Shown here in pieces: positions 27,438 to 37,295 of a stretch of 64,000 bases of DNA. Positions within the stretch are counted from its first letter, which is position 1, and every line of letters begins with the position of its first letter. This DNA comes from Sphingomonas sp. PR090111-T3T-6A. GTDB taxonomy: Bacteria; Pseudomonadota; Alphaproteobacteria; Sphingomonadales; Sphingomonadaceae. Location: assembly GCF_000383095.1 (NCBI RefSeq), contig NZ_AORL01000021.1, forward strand, positions 310,001 to 374,000, written 5' to 3'. The translations under genes were made by a program, and so were the position numbers. A model generated the notes under the pieces. It was not told the DNA's origin and ran no database searches. It was given only the letters and a program-made list of their open reading frames with translations.

Positions 27438-27977
27438 TCAGCCCTCGTAGCGCAGCAGCGTGATCTTGGCCTTGCCGTAGATGCGCTCGGCCTCGATCGA
27501 GAAGCCGCCGGGGCGCAGTTCCTCGGTCTTCTCGCCTTCGACGCTGGCGAGCGCGCCCGGCGCCAGCCAGCCGAGCCGGGCCAGACGCTCCAGCGTCGGC
27601 ACGCCGGCATGCATCGCATAAGGCGGGTCCATCATCATCAGGTCGTAGGCGCGTGTGGACGGGCCGAGCGTATTGACCGCCTGAGCCCGCACGTCCGCCT
27701 TGGCACCCAGCGCCGCGATGTTGGCGCGCAGCGCATCGAGCGCGGCCTTGTCCTGCTCGACGAAAGTGCAGCTTTCCGCACCGCGCGACAGGGCCTCCAG
27801 CCCCAGCGCGCCGGTGCCCGCGAAGAGATCGGCGACGGCGAGCCCCTCGAAGCTGCCGAGCCGGCTGGTCAGCATCGAGAACAGGGCTTCCCGCGCACGG
27901 TCGGAGGAGGGGCGCGTGGTGCTGCCGGCGGGCGACTTCAGCGGGCGGCCGCGCCATAGTCCGGAAACAATCCTCAC
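27438..27977 (-). CDS. rsmD: 16S rRNA (guanine(966)-N(2))-methyltransferase RsmD
   Basis: RsmD methylates G966 of 16S rRNA on 30S particles using SAM. The 179-aa protein starts with GTG at 27977 (VRIVSGLWRGRPLKSP), overlapping the stop of the pseudouridine synthase gene (GTGA). SAM-binding motif I is VADLFAGTGALGLEALSRGA (about residues 46-65) and the catalytic motif is MMDPPY (about residues 116-121). Pairing with a ribosomal pseudouridine synthase makes a small rRNA-modification operon. Confidence 0.94.
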   Translation of the reverse strand: MRIVSGLWRGRPLKSPAGSTTRPSSDRAREALFSMLTSRLGSFEGLAVADLFAGTGALGLEALSRGAESCTFVEQDKAALDALRANIAALGAKADVRAQAVNTLGPSTRAYDLMMMDPPYAMHAGVPTLERLARLGWLAPGALASVEGEKTEELRPGGFSIEAERIYGKAKITLLRYEG

Positions 27978-29407
27978 CGCAGCGTCTTCCGGAATTCCAC
28001 GAGGTCGTTCTGCCGCACCTCGACCACATCGCCCGCCGGCAGGTCGGCCAGCACGAACTCGCCATAGGCGACGCGGATCAGGCGCGAGACCTGAAGCCCG
28101 AGATATTCCAGCACGCGCCGGATCTCGCGGTTCTTGCCCTCGGTGATCTTCATCTCGATCCACACGTTGCGGCCGGTGCGCCGCTCCATGTTGGCGTCGA
28201 TCGAGCCGTAGCGGATGCCGTCGATGGTGATCCCCTCGGACAGCGCCTCCAGTTGCTCCTGATGGATCTCGCCATAGGCTCGCGCGCGATAGACGCGCGG
28301 GATGCCCGACGAAGGCAGCTCCAGCTTGCGCTTGAACTCGCCGTCCGTGGTGAGGAGGAGGAGCCCTTCCGTGTTCATGTCGAGGCGGCCGATCGGCATC
28401 ACGCGCGGCAGGCCTTCGGGCAGGCGGTCGTAGATGGTCGGCCGGCCGGCCGGATCATGCTCGGTGGTGAGGAAGCCGACCGGCTTGTGGAAGAGGAAGA
28501 GGCGCGTGTGCTCGGGCGCATCGACCTGCTGGCCGTCGACCGTCACGCCCTGGAGCGAGGTGAGGATGGTGGCCGGCGTATCGAGCACCTTGCCGTCGAG
28601 CGCGATGCGGCCTTCCGCGATCATCCGCTCGATCTCGCGGCGCGAGGCGACGCCTGCGCGGGCGAGCAGTTTGGCGATGCGCTGCGGCTCCTTGCGGCTG
28701 TGGACGCGCGGCGCGGGCGTTTCGGCGGCGTGCGCCTTGCCGGAGGCACGGCGGGCTGCGGGGCGGCGCTCCCGCGTCTCGGGTTCGGCGGCGCGAGGCG
28801 TCTTGCCCCGCGATTCGGCCGGGCGAGCGGAGCGGCCTTCACCCTCGCCGCGCGGTGGGCGCGAGAGGAGCTTCTCGCCCCGATCCGCACCATGGGTGGG
28901 TGCAGGGCGGGTGCTGCGCATGGCCTTGCCCTTGTCCGAAGACGGGCGCGCGGGGGCGTCGGTTCGGCGGTTCCGCGTCGGACGTCCGCTTTCCTCCTCG
29001 CGGCGTGCGGGACGAGCGGCGGGAGCATCGCCACGACGGCGGCCATCCGCTCGCGGAGCGGGGCGCTTGCCGGCGGGTGCGGCCTCCCACGGGGCGGCTT
29101 CGTGCGCGGGCGAATGCGGCTCGTCCTGAGCGGCGCGACGTTCGCGAGGCTTGCGTCCGGTCGCGGGCTTGGCGGCGGCATCGCGCTCGCGCGGCGGACG
29201 CGCGGCGGCCCAGGCCTCGGAGCGGCTCGTGCGGGGCTTGGCGCCGGTCCGTTGCGGCGAGCGCTGCTTCTTGCCGTCCGAGGGCGCGTCCTCACGCGGC
29301 GTCTCGCCGGTTGCGCGGGGCTTGCGCGGGGGCGAACCGCGGCGATCGCGGGGTTCGGCGCGGCGGCCGGCACGACGATCGTCGCCGGGGCGGCGGGGGG
29401 CGCTCAC
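27974..29407 (-). CDS. rluB: RsuA/RluB-family pseudouridine synthase with long disordered N-terminus
   Basis: The C-terminal ~245 residues are a complete synthase: an S4 domain (RIAKLLARAGVASRREIERMI) then the catalytic GRLDMNTEGLLLLTTDG with the essential Asp, and the late EGKNREIRRVLEYLGL motif. This fits RluB-type enzymes that modify 23S rRNA, although RsuA/RluE/RluF are close. About 230 residues of low-complexity Arg/Pro/Ala/Glu sequence precede it, probably disordered and RNA-binding. The start is a GTG at 29407 (VSAPRRPGDD) after GGAGA; open frame upstream is not protein-like. Stop overlaps rsmD. Confidence 0.88.
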   Translation of the reverse strand: MSAPRRPGDDRRAGRRAEPRDRRGSPPRKPRATGETPREDAPSDGKKQRSPQRTGAKPRTSRSEAWAAARPPRERDAAAKPATGRKPRERRAAQDEPHSPAHEAAPWEAAPAGKRPAPRADGRRRGDAPAARPARREEESGRPTRNRRTDAPARPSSDKGKAMRSTRPAPTHGADRGEKLLSRPPRGEGEGRSARPAESRGKTPRAAEPETRERRPAARRASGKAHAAETPAPRVHSRKEPQRIAKLLARAGVASRREIERMIAEGRIALDGKVLDTPATILTSLQGVTVDGQQVDAPEHTRLFLFHKPVGFLTTEHDPAGRPTIYDRLPEGLPRVMPIGRLDMNTEGLLLLTTDGEFKRKLELPSSGIPRVYRARAYGEIHQEQLEALSEGITIDGIRYGSIDANMERRTGRNVWIEMKITEGKNREIRRVLEYLGLQVSRLIRVAYGEFVLADLPAGDVVEVRQNDLVEFRKTLR

Positions 29408-29518
29408 TTCTTGTCTCCGATGGCTCAGGATGCGGGAACCGCCTTCCGCGCTAATCGCTTGTCGGTCAAGCGGCGAGTCGCATCCTGCGTACTGGCGGCG
29501 AGGGGTTCGAGCGTCACC

Positions 29519-29950
29519 ATGTTCCGAAAATTCCAGCAGGAAGAGACCAGAAACCGCACCATCCTCATTGTCGAAGACGATGTGCTGATCGCCTTCGACA
29601 ACGAACATGTCCTGCGCGAGGCGGGCTTCACCGTCGCCGCGGCGGTGGACAATATGACCGATGCGCTGCACCTGATCGCGCGGGGCGGGATCGATTTCGT
29701 CATTTCGGACATCCGCTTGCGGGGCGAGGGGAGCGGAATGGAGGTCGCCCACGCCGCGCGCAAGGCCGGGGCGGCACTGCTGTTCGTATCGGGAGACTGC
29801 CCGGAAGAAGCGCGGGAGGTGGCTGCGGGCTTCCTCGCCAAACCCTATCGCCCGCACGATCTGCTCGCCGCCATCAGGGCGATCGCCGCGAGACAGGCGG
29901 GACGGGCGCCGGTTTCCCTTCCCCGGACGTTGACGTTGTTTGGGGATTGA
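29519..29950 (+). CDS. Single-domain response regulator
   Basis: The 143-aa protein is one receiver domain with all key residues: acidic pair Asp20/Asp21 (VEDD), phosphoacceptor Asp64 (ISDIRL), Ser91 (FVSGD) and Lys108 (LAKPYRP). There is no output domain. Sphingomonad receivers of this type often act as phosphate sinks or partner HWE-type kinases; no kinase is adjacent. The start at MFRKFQQEE is set by where receiver homology begins; the ribosome-binding site is weak. Confidence 0.85.
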   Translation: MFRKFQQEETRNRTILIVEDDVLIAFDNEHVLREAGFTVAAAVDNMTDALHLIARGGIDFVISDIRLRGEGSGMEVAHAARKAGAALLFVSGDCPEEAREVAAGFLAKPYRPHDLLAAIRAIAARQAGRAPVSLPRTLTLFGD

Positions 29951-29997
29951 GGCCGAAACATCTTTCCCAGTTGCGTCGGGCCGCTAAGGTAATGGCG

Positions 29998-31317
29998 ATG
30001 TCCGGTCCGACTTCCACCACGCTCCGCCATTATCTGAAGCCCGCTCCGCTCGGCGCGTTCCTGCTCGGGATATCGAGCGGATTTCCGCTGACGCTGCTGC
30101 TGGCGACGATGTCCTATTGGCTGTCGAAGGTCGGCATCGACAAGAAGACGATCGGCTTCGCCTTTGCGCTGGGCACGCCCTATACGCTGAAATTCCTCTG
30201 GGCTCCGCTGATCGACGGCATCGCGCTGCCCGGCCTGTCGCGGCTGTTCGGGCAGCGCCGCGCGTGGCTGTTCGTGGTGCAGGCGCTGCTGGCGGTGGCG
30301 CTGATCCAGCTCGGGGCGAGCGACCCCAACCATCATATCGCGCGCTTCGCGCTGTGGGGCGTGATCGTGGCCTTCCTGTCGGCGACGCAGGATATCGTCA
30401 TCGACGCCTATCGCATCGAGATCCTGTCGGACGAGGAACTGGCGCAGGGCACGGCGACCAATCAGGTCGGCTATCGCACCGGCAACTTGCTGGCGGGGGC
30501 AGGGACGATCTGGCTGGCCTCGACCGAGGGCGCAGCGCTCGGCTGGCCGATGGCCTATGCGATCAGCGCGGGGCTGGTGCTGCCGGGCGCGATCGCGGCG
30601 CTGTGGCTGGGGCCGGGCCGGCGCACGGCGGTGCGCGAGGCGTTCAGCCTCGCGGCGTTCCGCCATTTCCTGAAGCATAATGTCGCCGATCCCTTCGTGG
30701 ACTTCTTCAAGCGGCCGGGCGCGTGGCTGATCTTGTTGTTCGTGCTGACCTACAAGCTCGGCGATGCCGTGGGGCAGAACATGCTCTCGCCGATGGTGGT
30801 GCATCAGGGCTTCACCGACACGGACTATATCGCGATCAACAAGCTGGTCGGCTTCTGGTGTCTGGTGATTGGATCGCTGGTAGCGGGCGCGCTGATCGCG
30901 CGCTTCGGCATGGGGCGGCTGCTGTTCGGCGCAGGGATCATCATGGCGGGCGCGAACCTGATGTTCGCGACCGTCGCCGCGACGGGCCATTCCGTGGCGA
31001 TGCTGACGCTGGCGGTCGGCACGGAAAACCTGTTCGCGGCGATCAGCCTGACCGTGTTCGCGACCTATCTCTCCGGCCTGTCAAGCACCGCCTTCACGGC
31101 CACCCAATATGCCCTGCTGTCCAGCGTAGCGGCGGTGGGGCGGACCTTTGCGACCACGCCGTCCGGCTATGCGGCGGCGGCGTTCGGCTGGGTCGGCTTC
31201 TACATCTTCGCGGCCTGTCTCGCGATACCGGGGCTGTTCTTCCTGTGGCTGATGCACCGCGCCGGCTTCGTGGTGGAAAGCGTCCGGCAGACGGGCGTGG
31301 AAGAACCTGAAGGCTGA
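29998..31317 (+). CDS. ampG: AmpG-like muropeptide MFS permease
   Basis: AmpG imports anhydro-muropeptides for cell-wall recycling. The 439-aa protein has about 12-14 membrane segments and the family pattern: GISSGFPLTLLLATMSYWL near residue 25, FLWAPLIDG, the conserved SATQDIVIDAYRIEIL, and late STAFTATQYALLSS. The second of two close ATGs (29998) was chosen because a TAAGGT site lies eight bases upstream; 29992 is the alternative. No beta-lactamase or AmpD gene is in the window. It is convergent with folC, with one base between the stop codons. Confidence 0.88.
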   Translation: MSGPTSTTLRHYLKPAPLGAFLLGISSGFPLTLLLATMSYWLSKVGIDKKTIGFAFALGTPYTLKFLWAPLIDGIALPGLSRLFGQRRAWLFVVQALLAVALIQLGASDPNHHIARFALWGVIVAFLSATQDIVIDAYRIEILSDEELAQGTATNQVGYRTGNLLAGAGTIWLASTEGAALGWPMAYAISAGLVLPGAIAALWLGPGRRTAVREAFSLAAFRHFLKHNVADPFVDFFKRPGAWLILLFVLTYKLGDAVGQNMLSPMVVHQGFTDTDYIAINKLVGFWCLVIGSLVAGALIARFGMGRLLFGAGIIMAGANLMFATVAATGHSVAMLTLAVGTENLFAAISLTVFATYLSGLSSTAFTATQYALLSSVAAVGRTFATTPSGYAAAAFGWVGFYIFAACLAIPGLFFLWLMHRAGFVVESVRQTGVEEPEG

Positions 31318-31318
31318 T

Positions 31319-32647
31319 TTAGTCCGGCAACTGCTGGTTCTCGCGCAGCACCTCGCCCGCGAGATAGAGCGAGCCCAGCACCAGCACATAGGGTGGCTCG
31401 GCGCGGTCGGCATGGCGGCCGATCCAGCCGAGTGCGTCCGCCACGTCGGCGGCGGGGAGTGCGGTCAGGCCGACCTGCTTGGCCATCGTAGCCAGCTCGG
31501 CGGGTGCGTGATGTTCATGATCCGGCACCGGCACCGCATGGAGCGTCGCATGGCGTCCGGCAAAGGCGCGCAGCACGCCCGTCGCATCCTTGTTCGCGAG
31601 CAGCCCCATGACGAGATGGAGCGGCTTCCCCGTCGGCACCGCCGCGCGCAGATGGTCTGCAACCACGCGGGCCGCCGCCGGATTATGTCCGCCGTCGAGC
31701 CACAATTCGGCTTCCTTGGGGAGGAGATCGCGCAAGGGGCCGGGGCCGAGCGGTTGCATCCGGGCCGGCCATTCCGCCCAGCCCATCGCGGCGCGGATCG
31801 CGGCCGGCGGCACGGGGACCGCCGCCTGGTGTCGGAGCATCGCGATGGCGAGCCCGGCATTCTCCACCTGATGCGTCCCCGCGAGCCTGGGCAGCGGCAG
31901 GTCGAGCCGGCCTTCGGCGTCGCGATAATGCAGCTCGCCGCGATAGGGCGCGGCATCCCAGGCCTCGCCGCGCGGCAGGAGCGGCGCTCCGGCCTCGGCC
32001 GCGACGGCGGCAACGCGTTCGGCCATGGAGGGCGGATAGCGCTGGATGACGAGCGGCACGCCGGCCTTGGCGATGCCGGCCTTCTCGGCGGCGATCTGCT
32101 CGGGCTTGTCGCCGAGGAAGGCCTGATGGTCCATGCCGAGCTGCGCGATGCCGGTGACGGCGGGCGCGGTGAGTATGTTGGTGGCGTCCAGCCGCCCGCC
32201 GAGGCCGACCTCGATCACGCAGGCATCCGCCGACACCTCGGAGAAAGCGAGGAAGGCAGCCGCCGTCGTCACCTCGAAGAAGCTCGGCGAGATGTCGCCC
32301 GCAATATCGAGCACGCGGCCGAGATAATCCGCGAGCTGGGCATCCTCGATCAGCCGCCCCGCGAGCCGGATGCGCTCGTTGAAGCGGACCAGATGCGGGC
32401 TGGTGTAGACATGGACCTTGTGCCCCGCCGCCTCCAGCGCCGCGCGCAGGAAGGCGCAGGTCGATCCCTTGCCGTTGGTGCCCGCGACGTGGAAGACGGG
32501 CGGGAGCTTCGTCTCCGGGTTGCCCAGCCGGTCGAGCAGCGCACGCACCCGCTCCAGTCCGAGGATATCCCGACCGGGCGAGAGCGCGGCCAGCCGGTCC
32601 AGTTGCTGCTGGACCGCGGCATCGTCGGAACGGGCATGATCCGCCAT
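31319..32647 (-). CDS. folC: Folylpolyglutamate synthase / dihydrofolate synthase
   Basis: FolC adds glutamate to dihydropteroate and to reduced folates. The 442-aa protein is a Mur-ligase relative with ATP-binding VAGTNGKGSTCAFL (about residues 53-66), the folate-loop TSPHLVRFNERIR, the conserved EVGLGGRLDATN and the C-terminal WLDGGHNPAAA. It is last in the trpF-trpB-trpA-accD-folC block, seven bases after accD, the accD-folC order being widespread in proteobacteria. Confidence 0.96.
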   Translation of the reverse strand: MADHARSDDAAVQQQLDRLAALSPGRDILGLERVRALLDRLGNPETKLPPVFHVAGTNGKGSTCAFLRAALEAAGHKVHVYTSPHLVRFNERIRLAGRLIEDAQLADYLGRVLDIAGDISPSFFEVTTAAAFLAFSEVSADACVIEVGLGGRLDATNILTAPAVTGIAQLGMDHQAFLGDKPEQIAAEKAGIAKAGVPLVIQRYPPSMAERVAAVAAEAGAPLLPRGEAWDAAPYRGELHYRDAEGRLDLPLPRLAGTHQVENAGLAIAMLRHQAAVPVPPAAIRAAMGWAEWPARMQPLGPGPLRDLLPKEAELWLDGGHNPAAARVVADHLRAAVPTGKPLHLVMGLLANKDATGVLRAFAGRHATLHAVPVPDHEHHAPAELATMAKQVGLTALPAADVADALGWIGRHADRAEPPYVLVLGSLYLAGEVLRENQQLPD

Positions 32648-32654
32648 GGAAGCG

Positions 32655-33509
32655 TCAGGCCGAGGCCTTCTCCGGCACCAGATAGGCGATCAGCTTCGCC
32701 AGCGTCTCGCGGAGCTGGTGGCGATGCGTGACCATGTCGAGCATCCCGTGGTCCAGCAGATATTCGGAGCGCTGGAAGCCCTCGGGCAGCTTCTCGCGGA
32801 TGGTCTGCTCGATCACGCGCTGGCCCGCGAAGCCGATCAGCGCGCCCGGCTCGGCAAGCTGGACATCGCCCAGCATCGCGTAGCTGGCGGTGACGCCACC
32901 GGTCGTCGGATCGGTCATCACGACGATGTAGGGCAGGCCCGCCTCGTGCAGCTTGGCGATGGCGACAGTCGTCTTCGGCATCTGCATGAGGGAGAGAATG
33001 CCCTCCTGCATCCGCGCGCCGCCGGCGGCGGTGAAGACGATGTACGGCGCCTTCTCGGCGATCGCCGCTTCCACGCCCGCCACGAAGGCGGCACCCACCG
33101 CGAGGCCCATCGAGCCGCCCATGAAGGCGAAATCCTGCACGCCGACGACCGCCTTGCGGCCCTCGATCTCACCCTTGGCGTTGAGGAAGGCATCCGGCTC
33201 GCCCGTTGAGGTGCGTGCCGCCTTCAGGCGATCAGCGTACTTCTTGGTGTCGCGGAACTTCAGCGGGTCTTCGCGAACCACCGGCGCCGGCAGGGGCGTG
33301 TGGACGCCGCCGTCGAACAAGAAGTCGAAGCGCTTGGCCGCGCCGATGCGGCCATGATGGTCACACTTGGGGCAAACGCTCTGATTTTCCTCATATTCCT
33401 TGAGGAAGACCATCGTCCCGCACTTCGGGCACTTGTGCCAGAGATTGTCCGGGGTCTCCCGCTTCGTGATGAAGGGGATCGAATTGCGGACCTTGTCGAT
33501 CCAGCTCAT
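32655..33509 (-). CDS. accD: Acetyl-CoA carboxylase carboxyltransferase beta subunit
   Basis: AccD forms the carboxyltransferase with AccA (encoded at about 49 kb) and moves the carboxyl group from biotin to acetyl-CoA. The 284-aa protein has the N-terminal zinc ribbon Cys27-x2-Cys30 and Cys46-x2-Cys49, and the crotonase-fold core [20 protein letters not shown] and [16 protein letters not shown]. It overlaps trpA (ATGA) and precedes folC, so fatty-acid, tryptophan and folate genes share one transcript here. Confidence 0.97.
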   Translation of the reverse strand: MSWIDKVRNSIPFITKRETPDNLWHKCPKCGTMVFLKEYEENQSVCPKCDHHGRIGAAKRFDFLFDGGVHTPLPAPVVREDPLKFRDTKKYADRLKAARTSTGEPDAFLNAKGEIEGRKAVVGVQDFAFMGGSMGLAVGAAFVAGVEAAIAEKAPYIVFTAAGGARMQEGILSLMQMPKTTVAIAKLHEAGLPYIVVMTDPTTGGVTASYAMLGDVQLAEPGALIGFAGQRVIEQTIREKLPEGFQRSEYLLDHGMLDMVTHRHQLRETLAKLIAYLVPEKASA

Positions 33510-34318
33510 GCCGTAACTCCTACGCGGGCTTCACGCACCGCCCCTGCCAATTGTGCGACGAGCACGCGGCCCGCCTGAGGATTGCCGCCGGCCTTCGCCA
33601 GCGCGTCGACGATCGCCGAGCCCACGACCACCCCGTCCGCCACGCGCGCGATGGCGGCGGCCTGCCCGGGGGTGCGGACGCCGAAGCCCACCGCGATGGG
33701 CAGGTCGGTGCCGGCCTTGAGCGACGCGACGGCCGCCTCGATCGTGTCGGTCGCCGCCTGCTGGAGGCCGGTGATGCCCGCCACCGAGACGTAATAGAGG
33801 AAACCCGACGCGCCCTCCAGCACCGCCGGCAGGCGCGCCTTGTCGGTGGTGGGCGTGGCGAGGCGGACGAGGTCGATGCCCTTCGCGCGGAGCGGCGGGC
33901 CGAGGGCAGCGTCCTCCTCGGCGGGGATGTCGACGCAGATCACGCCGTCTATGCCAGCCTCTTCAAGGGCTTGCGCGAACCAGCTCGCGCCGCGCGAGAG
34001 CATCGGGTTGGCATAGCCCATCAGCACCAGCGGCACTTGCGGATGGCGCTCGCGGAAGCCCCTGGCGATGGCGAGCACGTCGGCCGTCTTGGTGCCAGCG
34101 GCGAGCGCGCGGATGTTCGCTTCCTGGATCGCGGGGCCGTCGGCCATCGGATCGGTGAAGGGCATGCCGAGCTCGATCAGGTCGGCGCCACCCTCGACGA
34201 TGGCGTCGAGAATGGCGGGCGTGTGCGCAGGCGAGGGATCGCCGGCGGTCACGAAGGCGACCAGCGCGGCGCGGTTCTCGGCCTTCAGGCGCGCGAAGGT
34301 GTCGGCGATGCGGCTCAC
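33506..34318 (-). CDS. trpA: Tryptophan synthase alpha chain
   Basis: TrpA cleaves indole-3-glycerol phosphate to indole, which passes to TrpB. The 270-aa TIM barrel has the catalytic Glu in [16 protein letters not shown] (about residue 50) with the catalytic Asp about 11 residues on, and the phosphate-binding [12 protein letters not shown] and GVVVGSAIV loops near the C-terminus. It overlaps trpB at its start and accD at its end by four bases each. Confidence 0.97.
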   Translation of the reverse strand: MSRIADTFARLKAENRAALVAFVTAGDPSPAHTPAILDAIVEGGADLIELGMPFTDPMADGPAIQEANIRALAAGTKTADVLAIARGFRERHPQVPLVLMGYANPMLSRGASWFAQALEEAGIDGVICVDIPAEEDAALGPPLRAKGIDLVRLATPTTDKARLPAVLEGASGFLYYVSVAGITGLQQAATDTIEAAVASLKAGTDLPIAVGFGVRTPGQAAAIARVADGVVVGSAIVDALAKAGGNPQAGRVLVAQLAGAVREARVGVTA

Positions 34319-35547
34319 AGCTTCACACCCATGCTGTCGGCGACGGTGAAGATGTCCTTGTCGCCGCGACCGGAGAGGTTGAGGATGACGATCTGATCTT
34401 CGTTCATTTCCCGTGCCTTGCGGACGATACCTGCGATGGCGTGTGCGCTCTCGAGCGCCGGGATGATGCCCTCGACCCGGCAGCAGAGCTGGAAGGCGTC
34501 CATCGCTTCCTGATCGGTCACGCCCTCGTAGGTGACCCGCTTGATCTCGTGGAGCCAGCTATGCTCCGGCCCGATGCCCGGATAGTCGAGGCCGGCGGAG
34601 ATAGAGTGCGCCTCGGTGATCTGGCCGTCCTCGTCCTGAAGCAGGTAGGTGCGGTTGCCGTGGAGGACGCCCGGGCGGCCGCCGGTGAGGCTGGCGGCGT
34701 GCTTGTCGGTGTCGAGCCCGTGGCCCGCCGCCTCGATGCCGAGCATCGCCACGTCCGCATCGTCGAGGAAGGGGTGGAACAGGCCGATGGCGTTCGATCC
34801 GCCGCCCACCGCCGCGACCAGCAGGTCGGGCAGGCGGCCTTCGGCTTCGAGGATCTGCTCGCGCGCCTCGGTGCCGATCACCGACTGATAGTCGCGGACC
34901 AGCTCCGGATAGGGGTGCGGGCCGGCGGCGGTGCCGATGATGTAGAAGGTGTCGTGGACGTTCGCGACCCAGTCGCGCAGCGCCTCGTTCATCGCATCCT
35001 TGAGCGTCTGCGCGCCGGACGTGACGGGGCGGACCTCCGCGCCGAGCAGCTTCATGCGGAACACGTTGGGCTGCTGGCGCGCGACGTCCACCGCGCCCAT
35101 GAAGATCGTGCAGGGCAGCCCGAAGCGCGCCGCGACCGTGGCGGTGGCGACGCCGTGCTGGCCGGCGCCCGTCTCGGCGATGATCCGCTTCTTGCCCATG
35201 CGGATGGCGAGCAGGATCTGGCCGATGCAATTGTTGATCTTGTGCGCGCCGGTGTGGTTCAGGTCTTCGCGCTTGAAGTAGATTTTCGGCCCCTTGCCGG
35301 CGGGGGCGTCCTTGCGGAGCGCCTCGGTCAGGCCTTCCGCATAATAAAGCGGGCTCGGGCGGCCGACATAATGCTTGAGCAGACCCTCGAACTCGGCCTT
35401 GAAGGCCGGGTCCGCCTTGGAACTGCGATATTCGCGCTCCAGGTCGAGGATCAGCGGCATCAGCGTCTCGGCGACATAACGTCCGCCGAATTCTCCGAAA
35501 TGGCCGTCAGCGTCGGGCTGGGCGCGAAGCGAGTTGGGCAGGGTCAT
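34315..35547 (-). CDS. trpB: Tryptophan synthase beta chain
   Basis: TrpB joins indole and serine to make tryptophan with PLP. The 410-aa protein has the PLP lysine Lys103 in [10 protein letters not shown], the [10 protein letters not shown] loop, and the PLP-phosphate site VGGGSNAIG. The ATG at 35547 overlaps the trpF stop (ATGA) and gives the usual N-terminus with [15 protein letters not shown]. Frame extends upstream only by overlapping trpF and is not used. Confidence 0.97.
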   Translation of the reverse strand: MTLPNSLRAQPDADGHFGEFGGRYVAETLMPLILDLEREYRSSKADPAFKAEFEGLLKHYVGRPSPLYYAEGLTEALRKDAPAGKGPKIYFKREDLNHTGAHKINNCIGQILLAIRMGKKRIIAETGAGQHGVATATVAARFGLPCTIFMGAVDVARQQPNVFRMKLLGAEVRPVTSGAQTLKDAMNEALRDWVANVHDTFYIIGTAAGPHPYPELVRDYQSVIGTEAREQILEAEGRLPDLLVAAVGGGSNAIGLFHPFLDDADVAMLGIEAAGHGLDTDKHAASLTGGRPGVLHGNRTYLLQDEDGQITEAHSISAGLDYPGIGPEHSWLHEIKRVTYEGVTDQEAMDAFQLCCRVEGIIPALESAHAIAGIVRKAREMNEDQIVILNLSGRGDKDIFTVADSMGVKL

Positions 35548-36176
35548 AGATGGCTCGTCGCTTGAAGGAAGGCGGCGATCTTGTCCACATCCTTGATGCC
35601 GGGCGCGGATTCCACGCCGGAGGAGATGTCGACCAATCGTGTGCTGGTGATCCCCACCGCGTCGGCGACATTGCCGACATCGAGGCCGCCCGAAAGCGCC
35701 CAGGGCAGGGGGTGCGAAAAGCCGTCGAGCAGCGCCCAATCGAAGCGCAGCCCCATGCCGCCGGGAAGTGCGCCCTTCGGCGTCTTCGCGTCGTAGAGGA
35801 TGCGGTTGGCAGCACCACGATAGCGAGCGGCGGCGTCGAGATCGGCACGGGTGCGCACCGGGATCGCCTTCCACACCGACACACCGAGCCGCGCCTTCAC
35901 CGCCGCGACACGCTCGGGCGTTTCCTCGCCATGAAGCTGCACGCCGGTTAGCCGCGCACCCGCCACGGCATGGGCGAGCAGCGCGTCGTCGGGATCGACG
36001 AACACGCCGATCCGCTCGACATGGCCCGGCGTCGCGAACTGGCCGGCACGGCCGGGCTCGATGTCGCGCGGGCTCTTCGGGAAGAAGACGAAGCCGACAT
36101 GACTCGCCCCGCCCCGGACGGCGGCATCGACGGTCTCGGCGGTGGAGAGCCCGCAAATCTTGGCGCTGACTGGCAT
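35544..36176 (-). CDS. trpF: Phosphoribosylanthranilate isomerase
   Basis: TrpF isomerises N-(5'-phosphoribosyl)anthranilate in tryptophan synthesis. The 210-aa TIM barrel starts [11 protein letters not shown], with the catalytic Cys in KICG and general acid Asp in the GVFVDPD region; GVQLHGEE and LSGGLDVGN are conserved phosphate-site segments. The start 14 codons inside the longest frame fits the family. It is first of the trpFBA-accD-folC run, 64 bases after pyrF. Confidence 0.95.
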   Translation of the reverse strand: MPVSAKICGLSTAETVDAAVRGGASHVGFVFFPKSPRDIEPGRAGQFATPGHVERIGVFVDPDDALLAHAVAGARLTGVQLHGEETPERVAAVKARLGVSVWKAIPVRTRADLDAAARYRGAANRILYDAKTPKGALPGGMGLRFDWALLDGFSHPLPWALSGGLDVGNVADAVGITSTRLVDISSGVESAPGIKDVDKIAAFLQATSHL

Positions 36177-36240
36177 GATGGGCGGATATAGGCCCGCCTT
36201 ACGGTTAGGCCCACTCATTCCTTCTTGGCGAGGGCGAAGC

Positions 36241-36921
36241 TCAGAGCGTCGCTTCGATCGCGCGGGCGGCGGCGTCCGGGTCTTCGGCCTTGGTGATCGG
36301 GCGGCCGATCACCAGCACCGAAGCGCCCCGGTCGCGAGCCTGACGCGGCGTTACCACGCGCTTCTGGTCGCCGATCACACCGTCCGACGGGCGCACGCCG
36401 GGGACGACGAAGAAGCCGTCCGACCAGATCTTCTTCGCGATCGCCACCTCGGCGCCCGAGCAGACCACGCCGTCCAACCCCGCCTCGCGGGCGAGGCCGG
36501 TCAGGCGCTCGACCTGCCCGTGGACGTCGTCCTGCAAGCCGATCGAGCGGAGGTCGTCGCCGTCGAGCGAGGTCAGCATCGTCACGCCCACCACCTTGGT
36601 GCCGAGCGGGGCGGCCGCCTTGGCGTCCTCCATCATCGCGCGGCCGCCGGCGGTGTGGACGGTCACGATCGCGGGCTCCAGCACTGCCAGCGCCTGCATC
36701 GCCTTGCCGACGGTGTTGGGAATGTCGTGGAGCTTCAGATCGAGGAAGATCGGCAGGCCGAGCGTTGCCATCTCGCGCACGCCGGGACGGCCGTTGGCGG
36801 CAAAGAACTCGAGCCCGAGCTTGATGCCGCCGACATGGTGGCGAACCTTCTGGGCGAGCGCCTTGGCGTGCTCGATGTCCGGCGTGTCGAGGGCGACGTA
36901 GATGGGGGAGCGATGGGTCAC
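36241..36921 (-). CDS. pyrF: Orotidine-5'-phosphate decarboxylase
   Basis: PyrF makes UMP from OMP, the last step of pyrimidine synthesis. The 226-aa protein has the D-x-K-x-x-D catalytic array in FLDLKLHDIPNTVG (about residues 61-74), VTVHTAGG and the C-terminal VIGRPITKAEDPDAA phosphate-binding segment. The start is a GTG at 36921 overlapping the lapA stop (GTGA). The gap to trpF holds nothing I can assign. Confidence 0.96.
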   Translation of the reverse strand: MTHRSPIYVALDTPDIEHAKALAQKVRHHVGGIKLGLEFFAANGRPGVREMATLGLPIFLDLKLHDIPNTVGKAMQALAVLEPAIVTVHTAGGRAMMEDAKAAAPLGTKVVGVTMLTSLDGDDLRSIGLQDDVHGQVERLTGLAREAGLDGVVCSGAEVAIAKKIWSDGFFVVPGVRPSDGVIGDQKRVVTPRQARDRGASVLVIGRPITKAEDPDAAARAIEATL

Positions 36922-37244
36922 GATTGAGCCGGGGGTTCCGTGGTGAGGGGCGCGGTCGGCGGAGCGACCGGGTGAGTGGCCGCCATGTCGCCGATGCCGC
37001 GCATGTCCGCAAGGGCGCGTTCGTGGCTGTCGAGCCGGCGCTTCAGCCGCCAGCGCGTGGCGCGATGATAGGCGAAGGTCGGCAGGAAGCCCGCCAGAAA
37101 GGCGCCGAACACCAGAACCGGCAGCTTGGCGTCCACCAGCAATCCGCCCCACAGGTTCACCGTCACAGGCGTCCAGTTGCGCATCGCGAAGATCACCGCG
37201 GCAACGGCCAGCACGACCCAGAAGAGCGTTTTCAGAAATTGCAT
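36918..37244 (-). CDS. LapA-domain inner-membrane protein
   Basis: The 108-aa protein has two membrane segments (about residues 4-20 and 42-60) around the conserved RNWTPVTVNLWGG loop of the LapA (DUF1049) family, then a charged cytoplasmic coiled-coil stretch and a Pro/Thr-rich tail. The E. coli relative works with LapB in lipopolysaccharide assembly. The position before pyrF is common in Alphaproteobacteria. LapB is not in the window. Confidence 0.85.
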   Translation of the reverse strand: MQFLKTLFWVVLAVAAVIFAMRNWTPVTVNLWGGLLVDAKLPVLVFGAFLAGFLPTFAYHRATRWRLKRRLDSHERALADMRGIGDMAATHPVAPPTAPLTTEPPAQS

Positions 37245-37295
37245 GGGCCCGAGCTTATGCGGAAGCGTAATGAGACGCCAGCCTCCCCGGCCGGG

